Source: an uncultured Collinsella sp. (GTDB lineage Bacteria; Actinomycetota; Coriobacteriia; Coriobacteriales; Coriobacteriaceae). From it: 64,000 nucleotides of DNA. The DNA is taken from contig CAUGTZ010000010.1 of assembly GCA_959602645.1 (NCBI GenBank), positions 1 to 64,000 on the forward strand, read 5' to 3'. This document shows positions 16,917-25,148 of this stretch, piece by piece (within the stretch, counting starts at the first letter, position 1; each line of letters opens with the position of its first letter). The translations under genes were made by a program, and so were the position numbers. A model generated the notes under the pieces. It worked only from the letters and a program-made list of their open reading frames with translations, was not told where the DNA came from and ran no database searches.

Positions 16917-17660
16917 CTATTGCATCGGGTCGGACAGGACCCGTTCGATCTCTGATGCGGGAAGTGCGCCTTGGCGCAGGATCTGGAACTCGCCGTGCTG
17001 AAACGACACGATGGTCGAGGCGTCGCGACACGGGGTCTCACCGGCGTCGACGGCAACATCGACCCCCTCCAGGATGCGACCCTCCACCGTGATAAAACTT
17101 GCCGGCGCGGGCGCGCCATGCGTGTTGGCGCTGGTGCAGGCAAGGGGGCTGCCACAGGCGCGAATGAGCGCCTGCACCACGGGCGAGGCAGAAGCGCGAA
17201 GTGCCACCGTGTCGTCGGCAGCGCGCATAAAGGTCGGCACGCAGGGGGCTGCCTTGACCACGATAGTCAGGGCTCCCGGCCAGCATCGTCGCGCGAGTAT
17301 GCGGGCATCTTCCGGGATATCCACGCCATAGCGGTCGAGTGCTTCGACGCCATCGACCAGCCAAGCGACGGTTTGCGTGAGTTCACGTTGCTTGAGAGTG
17401 AAGATACGGCGATAGCCGGTGCCGAGCGCAGGAACTGCGGCGCCATTGACGGCAGCCTGCGGATCGCGCGGCCACGATGGGAATTCGCTTGTATCTTGGG
17501 GCACGGCGTCCGAGAAGGCGTTGACTGCCACGGCGACACCGTAGACGGTCTCGGTCGGGATCAAAGCCAGGCCGCCGCGGCCGAGCACCTCGGCCGTGCG
17601 CTCGACGGCAAGCCGATGCGGCTCGCGCGTTCCCTCGTATACCCGATAGACCGTCTGCAT
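16917..17660 (-). CDS. L-threonylcarbamoyladenylate synthase (TsaC/Sua5/YrdC family)
   Basis: This 247-residue YrdC-fold protein probably makes threonylcarbamoyl-AMP for the t6A37 tRNA modification. IPTETVYGVA corresponds to the usual PTDTVYGL, and ACTSANTHGAPAP to the conserved TSAN block. Between residues of about 50 and 90 there is an extra proline/alanine-rich stretch before YRRIFTLKQRE, where most relatives have a few residues only. There is no C-terminal Sua5 domain. Neighbouring glpK gives no functional hint. Confidence 0.82.
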   Translation of the reverse strand: MQTVYRVYEGTREPHRLAVERTAEVLGRGGLALIPTETVYGVAVAVNAFSDAVPQDTSEFPSWPRDPQAAVNGAAVPALGTGYRRIFTLKQRELTQTVAWLVDGVEALDRYGVDIPEDARILARRCWPGALTIVVKAAPCVPTFMRAADDTVALRASASPVVQALIRACGSPLACTSANTHGAPAPASFITVEGRILEGVDVAVDAGETPCRDASTIVSFQHGEFQILRQGALPASEIERVLSDPMQ

Positions 17661-17794
17661 GTGTATGCCAGCCCCTTACGCTCTGGTGCAAGTTTGTTTA
17701 CTGTGGGGCATTCTCGCACGAAACGTTCAACCTATTTGCCCAGAGCGCATGTTGGTTTGGTGAGCGGCTCTAGTAGTCGGTGAAAGTGAGGGGG
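17661..17794. other. Gap between HicB and TsaC-like genes
   Basis: A weak CGCTCTGG...CCAGAGCG inverted repeat spans much of this 134-bp gap. It may contain the TsaC-like gene promoter; no clear elements were recognised. Confidence 0.3.
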
Positions 17795-18241
17795 TTATTG
17801 GACTGCGACGAACTTCTTTGGCCTGCCGGCGTGACGTTCTTGGGCGGCGTAACGCTCGATGCTGTCTATCGTTATCATCCGACGGCCGTCGACGAGTTCA
17901 ACATCGAGCTTTCCGGCTTTGACCAGCGCGGTAATCCGCGGAGCGGAGACTTTGAGGTCCAGCGCTGCGTCTTTAAATGTTCGGCACGCCGCTTCCCGAG
18001 CGTCCTCGTGGTCGATTTCGACTGAAAGGGCCACGACCTCGGCCGAGCGTTCGTACCCTGCCGGAGTCAAACCGTTGTTGAGGTCGTCGGCCAAAAACGC
18101 CATCAGTGCCTCGGTAGCATGGGCAATCGCTTCTTCGCGCGTATCGCCATCGGCAAAGGCGCCGGGAATCTGCGGGAAGCTAGCGCAGTAACCGTCGTCT
18201 TCTTTTATGAGAACGCAGTCATAGGTAAATCGCTGCCTCAT
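17795..18241 (-). CDS. hicB: HicB-family antitoxin
   Basis: This 148-residue protein has the partial RNase-H-like HicB fold (YDCVLIKEDDGYCASFPQIPGAFADGDT, seen in part) and a C-terminal helix-turn-helix-like region (LDLKVSAPRITALVKAGKL) ending in a basic tail. It should bind and neutralise HicA and repress the operon. The ATG at 18241 sits 11 nt after the hicA stop behind GGAGG. A longer frame would overlap hicA and was rejected. Confidence 0.88.
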   Translation of the reverse strand: MRQRFTYDCVLIKEDDGYCASFPQIPGAFADGDTREEAIAHATEALMAFLADDLNNGLTPAGYERSAEVVALSVEIDHEDAREAACRTFKDAALDLKVSAPRITALVKAGKLDVELVDGRRMITIDSIERYAAQERHAGRPKKFVAVQ

Positions 18242-18252
18242 TTTGCCTCCAA

Positions 18253-18438
18253 CTACCATCCAGCTTGGCGACGAATACTTGCCCACGTGCCCTTCTTTGG
18301 TCGATCACCACCAGAGCCGTTCACGGTGACAACGCGGTCACCAGAAACATACTTAGCATGACTACCGACTTGCGCGACCTTCACGAATCCATCGTGCTTG
18401 AGTAGGGCAATGATTTCCCGAAAGGTAGGAGGTTGCAT
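18253..18438 (-). CDS. hicA: HicA-family mRNA interferase toxin
   Basis: This 61-residue dsRBD-like toxin carries the catalytic histidine in GSHAKY (His27) and the C-terminal PKKGTWASIRRQAGW block. HicA cleaves mRNA independently of ribosomes and is counteracted by HicB encoded just downstream. Order toxin-antitoxin and size match the family. RBS AGGAGG lies a few bases before the ATG. Confidence 0.9.
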   Translation of the reverse strand: MQPPTFREIIALLKHDGFVKVAQVGSHAKYVSGDRVVTVNGSGGDRPKKGTWASIRRQAGW

Positions 18439-18462
18439 GGGCCGACCTCTTTCAGCCGTCCT

Positions 18463-18484
18463 AATTATAAACTACTTTATAATT
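18463..18484. promoter_or_regulatory. Candidate hicAB operator/promoter palindrome
   Basis: AATTATAAA and TTTATAATT flank a 4-bp spacer, 25 bp upstream of hicA in an AT-rich block. It could be a -10 region covered by the HicB DNA-binding site. This is inference from position and symmetry. Confidence 0.5.
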
Positions 18485-18506
18485 TTTGCTAACCAGTTAA
18501 TAAATA

Positions 18507-19781
18507 TTACTGGCGTTGCTTGGGCTCGGTGACGATGGCTCGGACAATGCGGGGGCGATCGGTGAGGTCGTGGACGATACGCACGTCCGAAAGGCCTGCT
18601 TGACGACAGAGCTCGGCCGCGGCGTCGAGCGCGCCCTCGTAGAGCTCGCAGGCAAACAGGCCGCCGGCACGCAGCATGTAGGGCGCCGCGTTGAGCAGGC
18701 GGCGGAAGATATCGAGACCGTCGGCACCGCCCTCGAGCGCCAGATCGGGCTCAAAGTCCTTGACCTCATGCGGCAGCGAGCGCATGACGTCGGTCGGGAT
18801 GTAAGGTGGGTTGGAGACGAGCACATCAAAGGTGCCCCACTCTTCGCGGGGAATGGAACTCACCAGGTTTGTGAGGCTGAAAGCGACCTCGTCGGACGTG
18901 AGGCCAAGCGCATCACGGTTTTTGGTGGCCAGATCGATGGCGCGCGGCTCGATATCGGTAGCAGTGCAGGTAACGTGGCCGCGGCGCTCCCAGGCAAGGG
19001 AGAGCGAAATGCAGCCCGTGCCGCAGCCGACCTCGAGAACGCGGGCAGTGCGGGGCTCGGCTGGGGCAGATACGTTGGCCTCGGCGGCATCTTGCGCGGG
19101 AGTCGCCTGTTGGTCGTTGTCCTCAATGGCGATGCCGTATTCGTCGAGCTCGGGCTCGGGGGTTTCCATGGCCTCTGCTTCTGCCGCTTCGGCTTCTGCC
19201 GCCTGCGCGGCGGCTTCCTCGGCCTCGCGGTCGGCCAGTTCCTCGGCATAGGCGCGGCTGCCCAGCACATCGCCACCCAACGCCGCCTCGTCAGCAGCCG
19301 TCAGGTTTGCGGCACGGCGCTCAGCCGTCGCGCGCTCGTCGGCCAGCGCAGCCTCAGCCTTGCGCGCTTCCTCGACTTCGTCGTTCCAGGGCAGCTCAAC
19401 ACGCTGACGGGCAGCAGCCTCGGGGCTCAGCACCTCGGCATCCAGATAATTGAGGACTTCCTCGACGAGCATCTCGGTTTCGGGGCGCGGAATGAGCACA
19501 CCGGGAGCGCACGCGACGTCAATCATGCGAAACTGCGTGCTGCCGGTGATGTACTGTAGCGGCTCGCCTTTGGCGCGACGAACGACGGCCGCATGCATGG
19601 TCTCGAGCTGGGCCGCGTTAAGCGTCTCGTCCATACGCATATATAGGTCAATGCGCGCCAGGCCCGTGGCGGCGCACAGCAGCCACTCGGCAGAAAGACG
19701 GGGGTGCTCCTCGCCGCGCTCGGCCAGGTACTCCTTGGTCCACTCGAGACAACGCTTGATGGTCCAGATCTCGTTTGCCAT
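18507..19781 (-). CDS. prmC: Peptide chain release factor N5-glutamine methyltransferase with long acidic insertion
   Basis: PrmC methylates the GGQ glutamine of release factors. The N-terminal helical domain (to about residue 95), IPRPETE, the SAM motif VLEVGCGTG (about 248) and catalytic NPPY (324-327) are intact. The protein is 424 residues, against about 280-290 usually. The difference is a Glu/Ala-rich, low-complexity stretch (about 117-245) placed between the substrate domain and the methyltransferase core. The start at 19781 has GGGGAGG upstream. Its usual partner prfA lies upstream on the same strand, separated by about 600 bp. Confidence 0.92.
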   Translation of the reverse strand: MANEIWTIKRCLEWTKEYLAERGEEHPRLSAEWLLCAATGLARIDLYMRMDETLNAAQLETMHAAVVRRAKGEPLQYITGSTQFRMIDVACAPGVLIPRPETEMLVEEVLNYLDAEVLSPEAAARQRVELPWNDEVEEARKAEAALADERATAERRAANLTAADEAALGGDVLGSRAYAEELADREAEEAAAQAAEAEAAEAEAMETPEPELDEYGIAIEDNDQQATPAQDAAEANVSAPAEPRTARVLEVGCGTGCISLSLAWERRGHVTCTATDIEPRAIDLATKNRDALGLTSDEVAFSLTNLVSSIPREEWGTFDVLVSNPPYIPTDVMRSLPHEVKDFEPDLALEGGADGLDIFRRLLNAAPYMLRAGGLFACELYEGALDAAAELCRQAGLSDVRIVHDLTDRPRIVRAIVTEPKQRQ

Positions 19782-20172
19782 GGGGTCCTCCCCTCTTAAG
19801 CGCCGGGCGGCGCGCGAATGTCGGAGCAGATTGTACGCGAGGCCAGCGCTTGGCAAGGGACGATTGAAGGCGATTATCGAGAATCAGCCCAGATTTTTGC
19901 TTGGAGCCCACCTGAAGTGTTCATTCGTCGACGTCTAAATCTGCATCCGTCAAGTTTTTGGCAAGGTTGCCCCAAAACTGACCAATATCTAACCAAAAAC
20001 TTGCCACATCGCTTGACGCGCGACGCGTCAAAAATCGCCCCGCGACTTCTTGGACGATTTTTCGAGCAATATTTTCGATAGCGGACTTATGCCGTCAATT
20101 ACCTTAAGCAGGTAAGCAGCTCAAATGCCATAACAGCCGACTGAATAACATCTCAAAGCAATGTACCCAACC

Positions 20173-20203
20173 TAGTCATTTAAGAACGTCCCCAATGACT
20201 ACA
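20173..20203 (+). repeat. Single arm of the GAACGTCCCC repeat
   Basis: The segment TAAGAACGTCCCCAATGAC matches the right arm of the inverted repeat at 4593-4616 and again lies just before a structured element copy. Confidence 0.85.
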
Positions 20204-20207
20204 TCTA

Positions 20208-20376
20208 AGGCGCCGCAGGTTGAGCATAAGTCAGCGAAAACGCCCCTAAGCGAGCAAGGTGACGTGAAAGAGGAGGGAAGCGTACTTTGGTACGCGACCG
20301 ACGATTGAACGTCAGATTGCCGCTTAGGGGCGCTTGCAGCGTCGAGCCGTTACGCGGTTTGGTAAAACCGCGTAAC
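20208..20376 (+). repeat. Structured repeat element, copy B
   Basis: The main helix pairs 20241-20251 with 20322-20332 (CGCCCCTAAGC/GCTTAGGGGCG). The inner helix pairs 20260-20265 with 20309-20314 (TGACGT/ACGTCA), the apical hairpin is GCGTAC-TTTG-GTACGC, and a 12-bp tail hairpin spans 20349-20376. The unpaired blocks AGCGAAAA, GAGCAAGG and GATTGCC are identical to copy A although the helices differ. It ends 4 nt from the prfA stop. Confidence 0.82.
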
Positions 20377-20379
20377 CCG

Positions 20380-21447
20380 TTACACGGCCTGTGCCAGCTT
20401 CTCGGCTCGCTCGGCGGCGGCGAGTGCCTCGATGACGGTGCCGAGCTGATCGCCCAGAAGGACGCCGTTGTAGGTGGAGTTGAAACCGATGCGGTGATCG
20501 GTCACGCGGTCCTGGGGCTGGTTATAGGTACGGATCTTCTCGGAACGGTTGCCGTGGCCGATCTGGCTCTGGCGCTCGGCACCGAGCTCTGCCTGCTGCT
20601 TCTCGAGCTCCATCTCGTACAGACGAGCGCGCAGCATCTGCATGCAGACTTCGCGGTTCTGAATCTGGGAGCGCTGTTCCTGCGACTGCACCACGGTGTT
20701 GGTGGGCAGGTGGGTGATGCGCACGGCAGAATAAGTGGTGTTAACGCACTGACCGCCAGGGCCGGAGGCGCAGTAGGTGTCAATGCGCAGGTCGGACTGG
20801 TTGATCTGGACGTCGATCTCCTCGGCCTCGGGAAGCACGGCGACAGTTGCCGTGGAGGTCTGGATACGGCCCTGGGACTCGGTCTTGGGAACGCGCTGGA
20901 CGCGGTGCACGCCGGACTCGAACTTCATGACGGAGTAGACGCGGTCGCCCTCGACCTTGAACTCGATGGACTTAAAGCCGCCGGCCTCGCTGGGGCTGGA
21001 ATCGAGCACGGTGGTCTTCCAGCCGCGCGATTCGCAGAAGCGCTGGTACATCTTGTACAAGTCGCCGGCGAAGATGGCTGCCTCGTCGCCACCGGCGGCG
21101 GAGCGAATCTCGACGATGGTGTTCTTGTCGTCGTTGGGGTCACTCGGGATGAGCATGTACTTGATGTCTTCCTCGAGCTGGGGAAGCTTTTCCTCGTTCT
21201 CGGAGATGTCCATCTGGAGCATCTCCTTCTCGTCCGCATCGCTGGTGTCGCGGAGCATCTCCTTGGCGGCCTCGATGTCATCGAGCGCGCCGATGTACTC
21301 GCGCGAGGCGGCGATGAGGTCGGACTGGTGTGCGTACTCCTTGTTGAGACGCGTGAACTCCTTGATGTCGGAGGCGACGGCCGGGTCGGACAGCTTCTTC
21401 TCGAGCTCCTCGTAGGCCTTGATGATCTTTTCGAGCTTGTCGCGCAT
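20380..21447 (-). CDS. prfA: Peptide chain release factor 1
   Basis: RF1, 355 residues, terminates translation at UAA and UAG. The RF1-type tripeptide region RVPKTESQGR (P-x-T) and the peptidyl-tRNA hydrolysis motif GGQ in GPGGQCVNTTYSAVR are present. The ATG is preceded by AAGGAG. prmC, whose product methylates this GGQ, follows after an unusually long gap. Confidence 0.97.
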   Translation of the reverse strand: MRDKLEKIIKAYEELEKKLSDPAVASDIKEFTRLNKEYAHQSDLIAASREYIGALDDIEAAKEMLRDTSDADEKEMLQMDISENEEKLPQLEEDIKYMLIPSDPNDDKNTIVEIRSAAGGDEAAIFAGDLYKMYQRFCESRGWKTTVLDSSPSEAGGFKSIEFKVEGDRVYSVMKFESGVHRVQRVPKTESQGRIQTSTATVAVLPEAEEIDVQINQSDLRIDTYCASGPGGQCVNTTYSAVRITHLPTNTVVQSQEQRSQIQNREVCMQMLRARLYEMELEKQQAELGAERQSQIGHGNRSEKIRTYNQPQDRVTDHRIGFNSTYNGVLLGDQLGTVIEALAAAERAEKLAQAV

Positions 21448-21694
21448 GGCAGGACTCCTTTATATGCGTGAAGATGAAAATCGGCAGAATGATGGGGCGC
21501 ATGGCGCCACTGCGGGGGTAAGCCCAGCTAGAACATGTCGATCTTCAGATACATGCGCATCCCTTCGTGTATGGGGTACATAGTTGCGGTCTAACCCATA
21601 CATGATAGCGTGCGCAGGCAAACCTGCATATAACCCGCACGGAATGATTGGTGCAAACAAACCTGACCCCATTGCACCAAGAGCTTGTTTTTGG
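21448..21694. other. Gap upstream of prfA with two inverted repeats
   Basis: A TGTATGGG...CCCATACA inverted repeat lies near 21559-21602. A GGTGCAA...TTGCACC repeat spans 21650-21678, just after the M20 peptidase stop. No T tract follows on the minus strand. The gap should also hold the prfA promoter. Confidence 0.5.
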
Positions 21695-23110
21695 CTAGAG
21701 CGTTTGGAGTAGAGCGACGAGGAAGCGGATACCCTGGAGGTAGGCGCGGCGGGTGATGCGCTCGTTGGTGCCGTGGACGCCGCGATCACACTCGTCGTCA
21801 TCAACCACAAAGGCCGAGAAGCGAATGCACTCAGGGCAAATGTGCTGGTAGTTGGCAGCGTCGGTCGCACCGATCACGGTCGAGGGCACAATTGCCACTG
21901 GCTCGAATGATCCATTTTCCTCCGTCCCCTTTGGATCACGGAAATAGCGGGCGGCGATGGAGCGAACCGCCTCGAGGCCGGGGCCACCGATGCGCGGGGA
22001 CGGCGAGGGTTCGGAGCTGCCGGGGCCTAGCTCCGCTTCGACACGACCGGCAAGGTCCGCCCCGGCAACCGCCTCACGGCAGCGCGCCACAACGTCGGCC
22101 ACGCTCGTGCCCTCGAGCATGCGGAAGTTGATGTTGGCCCACATATCCTGCGGCATTACGTTGGCGCCGGTGCTGCCACCCTCGATCTGCGTGGGTGCGC
22201 AGGTGGTCGTCACCAGCGGATAGAGCTTCTTGCTGGCGAGGCAATCGCGGACAATGGCGCCCCCGTTGGCGGCAATTTCATCCGCCGTGTAGAGCCCCAG
22301 CTCGACGAGCTGGGCGGCAAGTAAATCGGTCACGCGCGTCGGCCACTCGATATCGCAGATTGCGGTGATGGCACGGCTGAGCACCTCGAGCGACGTGCCG
22401 CCGTAGGGGTTAGAAGAATGACCACCCTCACTCTTCGTCTTGAGCACGATATCGGCATAGCCCTTCTCCGCGAGGTCGGCGTGCATGAGCCAACCCTCGC
22501 CCGCGCTGTACTCGGCATCCGAAACGATGCGGTAGTCGCCCTCGTCGATCAGGAACTCGAGCTCAACACCGCGCTCCTCGAGCGCGCGGCCGATGGCGCC
22601 TGCACCGTACTGCGTTGTCTCCTCGTCCTGGCCAAAGGCCAGGAACAGCGTGCGCTCGTGCTGCCAACCGTGCGCCAGCGCATACTCGACAGCCTCGAGA
22701 ATGCCTGCGACCTGGTCCTTCATGTCGATCGCTCCACGGCCCCAGATGTAGGTGTCGTCCACGTGCCCGCTAAAGGGGGCGTGCGTCCAGTCGGCCTCGG
22801 TACCCGGCACCACGGGGACCACGTCCATGTGGCCCATGAGCATAACGGGCTTGAGGGCAGGGTCGGAACCGCTAAGTGTCACCAATAGCGAATGGTCGAT
22901 AAGCTCGACCTCGCCCGCCGCAAATACGTGCGGCCAGGCCTGCTGCATATAGGCGCGCAGGTCGTCGAACGGCTGCCAGTCCATCGCCTCGGCATCCATG
23001 CTCGAGATGGTCGGAAACGACAGCACGCGCCCCAGGCGCTCGCACGCGCCAGTTTCATCCAAATCGGCAAAATCGTCCTCATGCGCAAAGAAGCGCCAAA
23101 CCTCGGCCAT
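21695..23110 (-). CDS. M20-family metallopeptidase with in-frame repeat insertion
   Basis: This 471-residue M20 di-zinc hydrolase resembles CPS1/Gly-X carboxypeptidases and succinyl-diaminopimelate desuccinylase relatives. Visible motifs are GHMDVVPV, GRGAIDMKDQ, GQDEETT (catalytic Glu), EGGHSSNPYGG and GATDAANY. The substrate is unknown, probably a peptide or N-acyl amino acid. Residues 392-401 (DPKGTEENGS) are encoded exactly by a 31-bp palindromic repeat also present between genes at 41592-41622. Relatives should run directly from RYF to a VAIVPS-like strand. The ATG has AAAGGA upstream. It follows the amino-acid transporter operon after a terminator. Confidence 0.88.
   Translation of the reverse strand: MAEVWRFFAHEDDFADLDETGACERLGRVLSFPTISSMDAEAMDWQPFDDLRAYMQQAWPHVFAAGEVELIDHSLLVTLSGSDPALKPVMLMGHMDVVPVVPGTEADWTHAPFSGHVDDTYIWGRGAIDMKDQVAGILEAVEYALAHGWQHERTLFLAFGQDEETTQYGAGAIGRALEERGVELEFLIDEGDYRIVSDAEYSAGEGWLMHADLAEKGYADIVLKTKSEGGHSSNPYGGTSLEVLSRAITAICDIEWPTRVTDLLAAQLVELGLYTADEIAANGGAIVRDCLASKKLYPLVTTTCAPTQIEGGSTGANVMPQDMWANINFRMLEGTSVADVVARCREAVAGADLAGRVEAELGPGSSEPSPSPRIGGPGLEAVRSIAARYFRDPKGTEENGSFEPVAIVPSTVIGATDAANYQHICPECIRFSAFVVDDDECDRGVHGTNERITRRAYLQGIRFLVALLQTL
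21908..21938 (-). repeat. 31-bp palindromic element inside coding sequence
   Basis: TGATCC and GGATCA ends enclose a GGGGACGGAGGAAAA core. The copy differs from the intergenic one at 41592-41622 at four positions, and both are followed by TTC. Here it is read in frame as ten residues of the M20 peptidase. Confidence 0.88.
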
Positions 23111-23136
23111 GACATCCTTTCGATTGTGACGACAAA

Positions 23137-23157
23137 GGCCGCCCCACGGGAGCGGCC
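23137..23157 (-). terminator. Terminator after amino-acid ABC operon
   Basis: On the minus strand a GGCCGC...GCGGCC hairpin is followed by TTTGT, 25 nt past the ABC ATPase stop. Confidence 0.65.
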
Positions 23158-23182
23158 CTGCAACGCAAGCGTTTGCGGTCGG

Positions 23183-23968
23183 TTATTTGTCCTCGAGATA
23201 ACGCGAGAGGAACTCGCGGGTGCGCTGGTGCTTGGGGTTGCCGAAGAGCTCGGCCGGCGCGGCGTCCTCGAGCACCACGCCCTTGTCCATAAAGACCACG
23301 CGGTCGGACACGGTTCGGGCAAAGGCCATCTCGTGCGTGACGACGACCATGGTCATGCCGTCGGCCGCAAGCTTGCGCATGACCTCGAGCACCTCTCCCA
23401 CGATCTCGGGGTCGAGTGCGGAGGTCGGCTCGTCGAACAGCATGATCTGCGGATTCATGCACAGGGCGCGCGCGATGGCCACGCGCTGCTTTTGGCCACC
23501 GGATAGGCGGCCCACGGCGGCGTGCGCGAACTTTTCGAGCCCCACGCTCGTCAGATGCTCCATCGCGACCTTCTCGGCCTCGGCCTTGCTCATCTTTTTG
23601 AGCGTGACGGGCGCGAGCGTGCAGTTGTCGAGCACATCCATGTTGTTGAACAGGTTAAAGCCCTGGAACACCATGCCGATGTCCTCACGCAGCTTGTTAA
23701 TGTTGCAGCGCTCGGCCGTAAGGTCCTGGCCGTGAAACCAGATATGGCCCGCGTCCGGAGTCTCGAGCAGGTTGAGGCAGCGCAGGAAGGTCGACTTGCC
23801 CGAGCCCGAGGCGCCGATAATGGTAACGACCTCGCCGGGGTTAACGGACAGGTCGATGCCCTTAAGCACCTCGAGCGAGCCAAAGCTCTTGCGCAGGCCC
23901 TCGACGCGGATAAGCGGCTCATTGGTCTGTGCGGCGGCCGCGGTGCCGGTAGTGGCGATATCTGCCAT
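23183..23968 (-). CDS. Amino-acid ABC transporter ATP-binding protein
   Basis: This 261-residue polar amino-acid importer ATPase (GlnQ/HisP type) has Walker A GASGSGKST, signature LSGGQKQRVAIARAL, Walker B LFDEPTSALD and the switch histidine in VVTHEM. The start at 23968 follows GAGGAG; a longer frame would run into the permease gene. It is the last gene of a binding protein-permease-ATPase operon. Confidence 0.95.
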   Translation of the reverse strand: MADIATTGTAAAAQTNEPLIRVEGLRKSFGSLEVLKGIDLSVNPGEVVTIIGASGSGKSTFLRCLNLLETPDAGHIWFHGQDLTAERCNINKLREDIGMVFQGFNLFNNMDVLDNCTLAPVTLKKMSKAEAEKVAMEHLTSVGLEKFAHAAVGRLSGGQKQRVAIARALCMNPQIMLFDEPTSALDPEIVGEVLEVMRKLAADGMTMVVVTHEMAFARTVSDRVVFMDKGVVLEDAAPAELFGNPKHQRTREFLSRYLEDK

Positions 23969-23990
23969 GATGATTCTCCTCGTCTTGAGC

Positions 23991-25139
23991 CTAGTTGGAG
24001 CTGGGCAGCGTTGCCGGGGCCTCGGCGCCGAGCTTTTTGCCAAAGGCCTCGAGCAGGCGGCTCGCCACGAGCGTCAGGATTAGGTAGACCACGAGCGCCA
24101 CGCAGTAGACCTCCATCTGGCGATAGTACACGCCGGCGACGGTGGTGGTGGCGTACATGAGGTCGAACACGCCGATGACCGAAAGCACCGACGAATCCTT
24201 GATGTTGATGATGAGCTCGTTGGTGAGTGCGGGGATCGCGTTTTTAATACCCTGGGGGAACACGACCTTGCGCATGGCCTGCCACTGCGACAGACCCAGC
24301 GAGCGCGCCGCCTCGGCCTGGCCGGGATCGATGGACTCGATGCCGCCGCGCAGGACCTCCATCATGTAGGCGGTGGAGTTGAGCGAGATGGTGACAAGGC
24401 CGGCGGTGAAGGTACTCCAAATCTGGTTGGCTTGAGCGGTCTCGAAGCCCATGCCGCGCAAAACGGTGAAGCCCGCGTAATAGATGAGCAGGCCCTGGAC
24501 CATCATGGGCGTGCCGCGCACGATGGTGGAGTAGATGGTCGCAAAGCCGCGGCCGATACTCTTAAAGAAGCGCACCAGGTCGTTGTCCACGCGATCGAAG
24601 GTCTGAATACGCAGGAACACAAAGAGCAGCGCCAGGAAGAATGCGATGACGGTGCCGAAGGTGGCAAGCGCGATGGTGATCTCGATACCGCGGATGAAGA
24701 AGTCCCCGCTCTTGTAGGTCATGTAGACCAGGCTTGACAAAAAGTCGCTGGGGTTGGAGTCCGAGACAATACTCACCTGCACCAGGTCGATAAACGACAT
24801 GACGCAGCGGTCCACGAAAAAGATCACCGCGATGGCGACCACGACGTAGCTGCCCAGGCGCGCAGCGTGACGGCAACGCTCGGATGCAAACGGCGACTTT
24901 TCGCGATAGTCGCTCCAGTGCATGAGCTTGGTGACCAGCGCCGCCGCCGACACGACGAGCCAGGCCCAAAGGATTGCCCAGAGGCAATCTTGGCACACGC
25001 CCGTAGGCGCCAAGAAGCTCAGCGGCGTAGGGTTGCGTTGGCTAAACGCCAGGCCGAGCGCCGCGATAACGCTCGTGCCCAGGTACACATAACGGTGGTC
25101 GGCCTTGATAAAGGAGGCCAGACGATTGATGGTTTTCAT
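23991..25139 (-). CDS. Amino-acid ABC transporter permease
   Basis: This 382-residue permease has an N-terminal pair of extra hydrophobic segments with a CQDC motif (about residues 50-55) and then the HisM/GlnP-type domain (about 155-370). That domain carries the EAARSLGLSQWQAMRKVVFPQ coupling helix, here AEAARSLGLSQWQAMRKV. The extended N-terminus is longer than in most such permeases and its role is unknown. It lies 10 nt behind the binding-protein gene. Confidence 0.92.
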   Translation of the reverse strand: MKTINRLASFIKADHRYVYLGTSVIAALGLAFSQRNPTPLSFLAPTGVCQDCLWAILWAWLVVSAAALVTKLMHWSDYREKSPFASERCRHAARLGSYVVVAIAVIFFVDRCVMSFIDLVQVSIVSDSNPSDFLSSLVYMTYKSGDFFIRGIEITIALATFGTVIAFFLALLFVFLRIQTFDRVDNDLVRFFKSIGRGFATIYSTIVRGTPMMVQGLLIYYAGFTVLRGMGFETAQANQIWSTFTAGLVTISLNSTAYMMEVLRGGIESIDPGQAEAARSLGLSQWQAMRKVVFPQGIKNAIPALTNELIINIKDSSVLSVIGVFDLMYATTTVAGVYYRQMEVYCVALVVYLILTLVASRLLEAFGKKLGAEAPATLPSSN

Positions 25140-25148
25140 GCTGCCTCC

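Larger units (their letters stand above)
19782..20379. other. Palindrome-rich region between prfA and prmC
   Basis: This 598-bp stretch lies between two genes that are normally adjacent. It holds inverted repeats at 19951-20003 (CAAGTTTTTGG arms), 20013-20031 (TTGACGCG/CGCGTCAA) and 20031-20062 (AAAAATCG arms). A single arm of the GAACGTCCCC repeat follows (20173-20203), then copy B of the structured element. No coding signal is seen. Confidence 0.75.
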
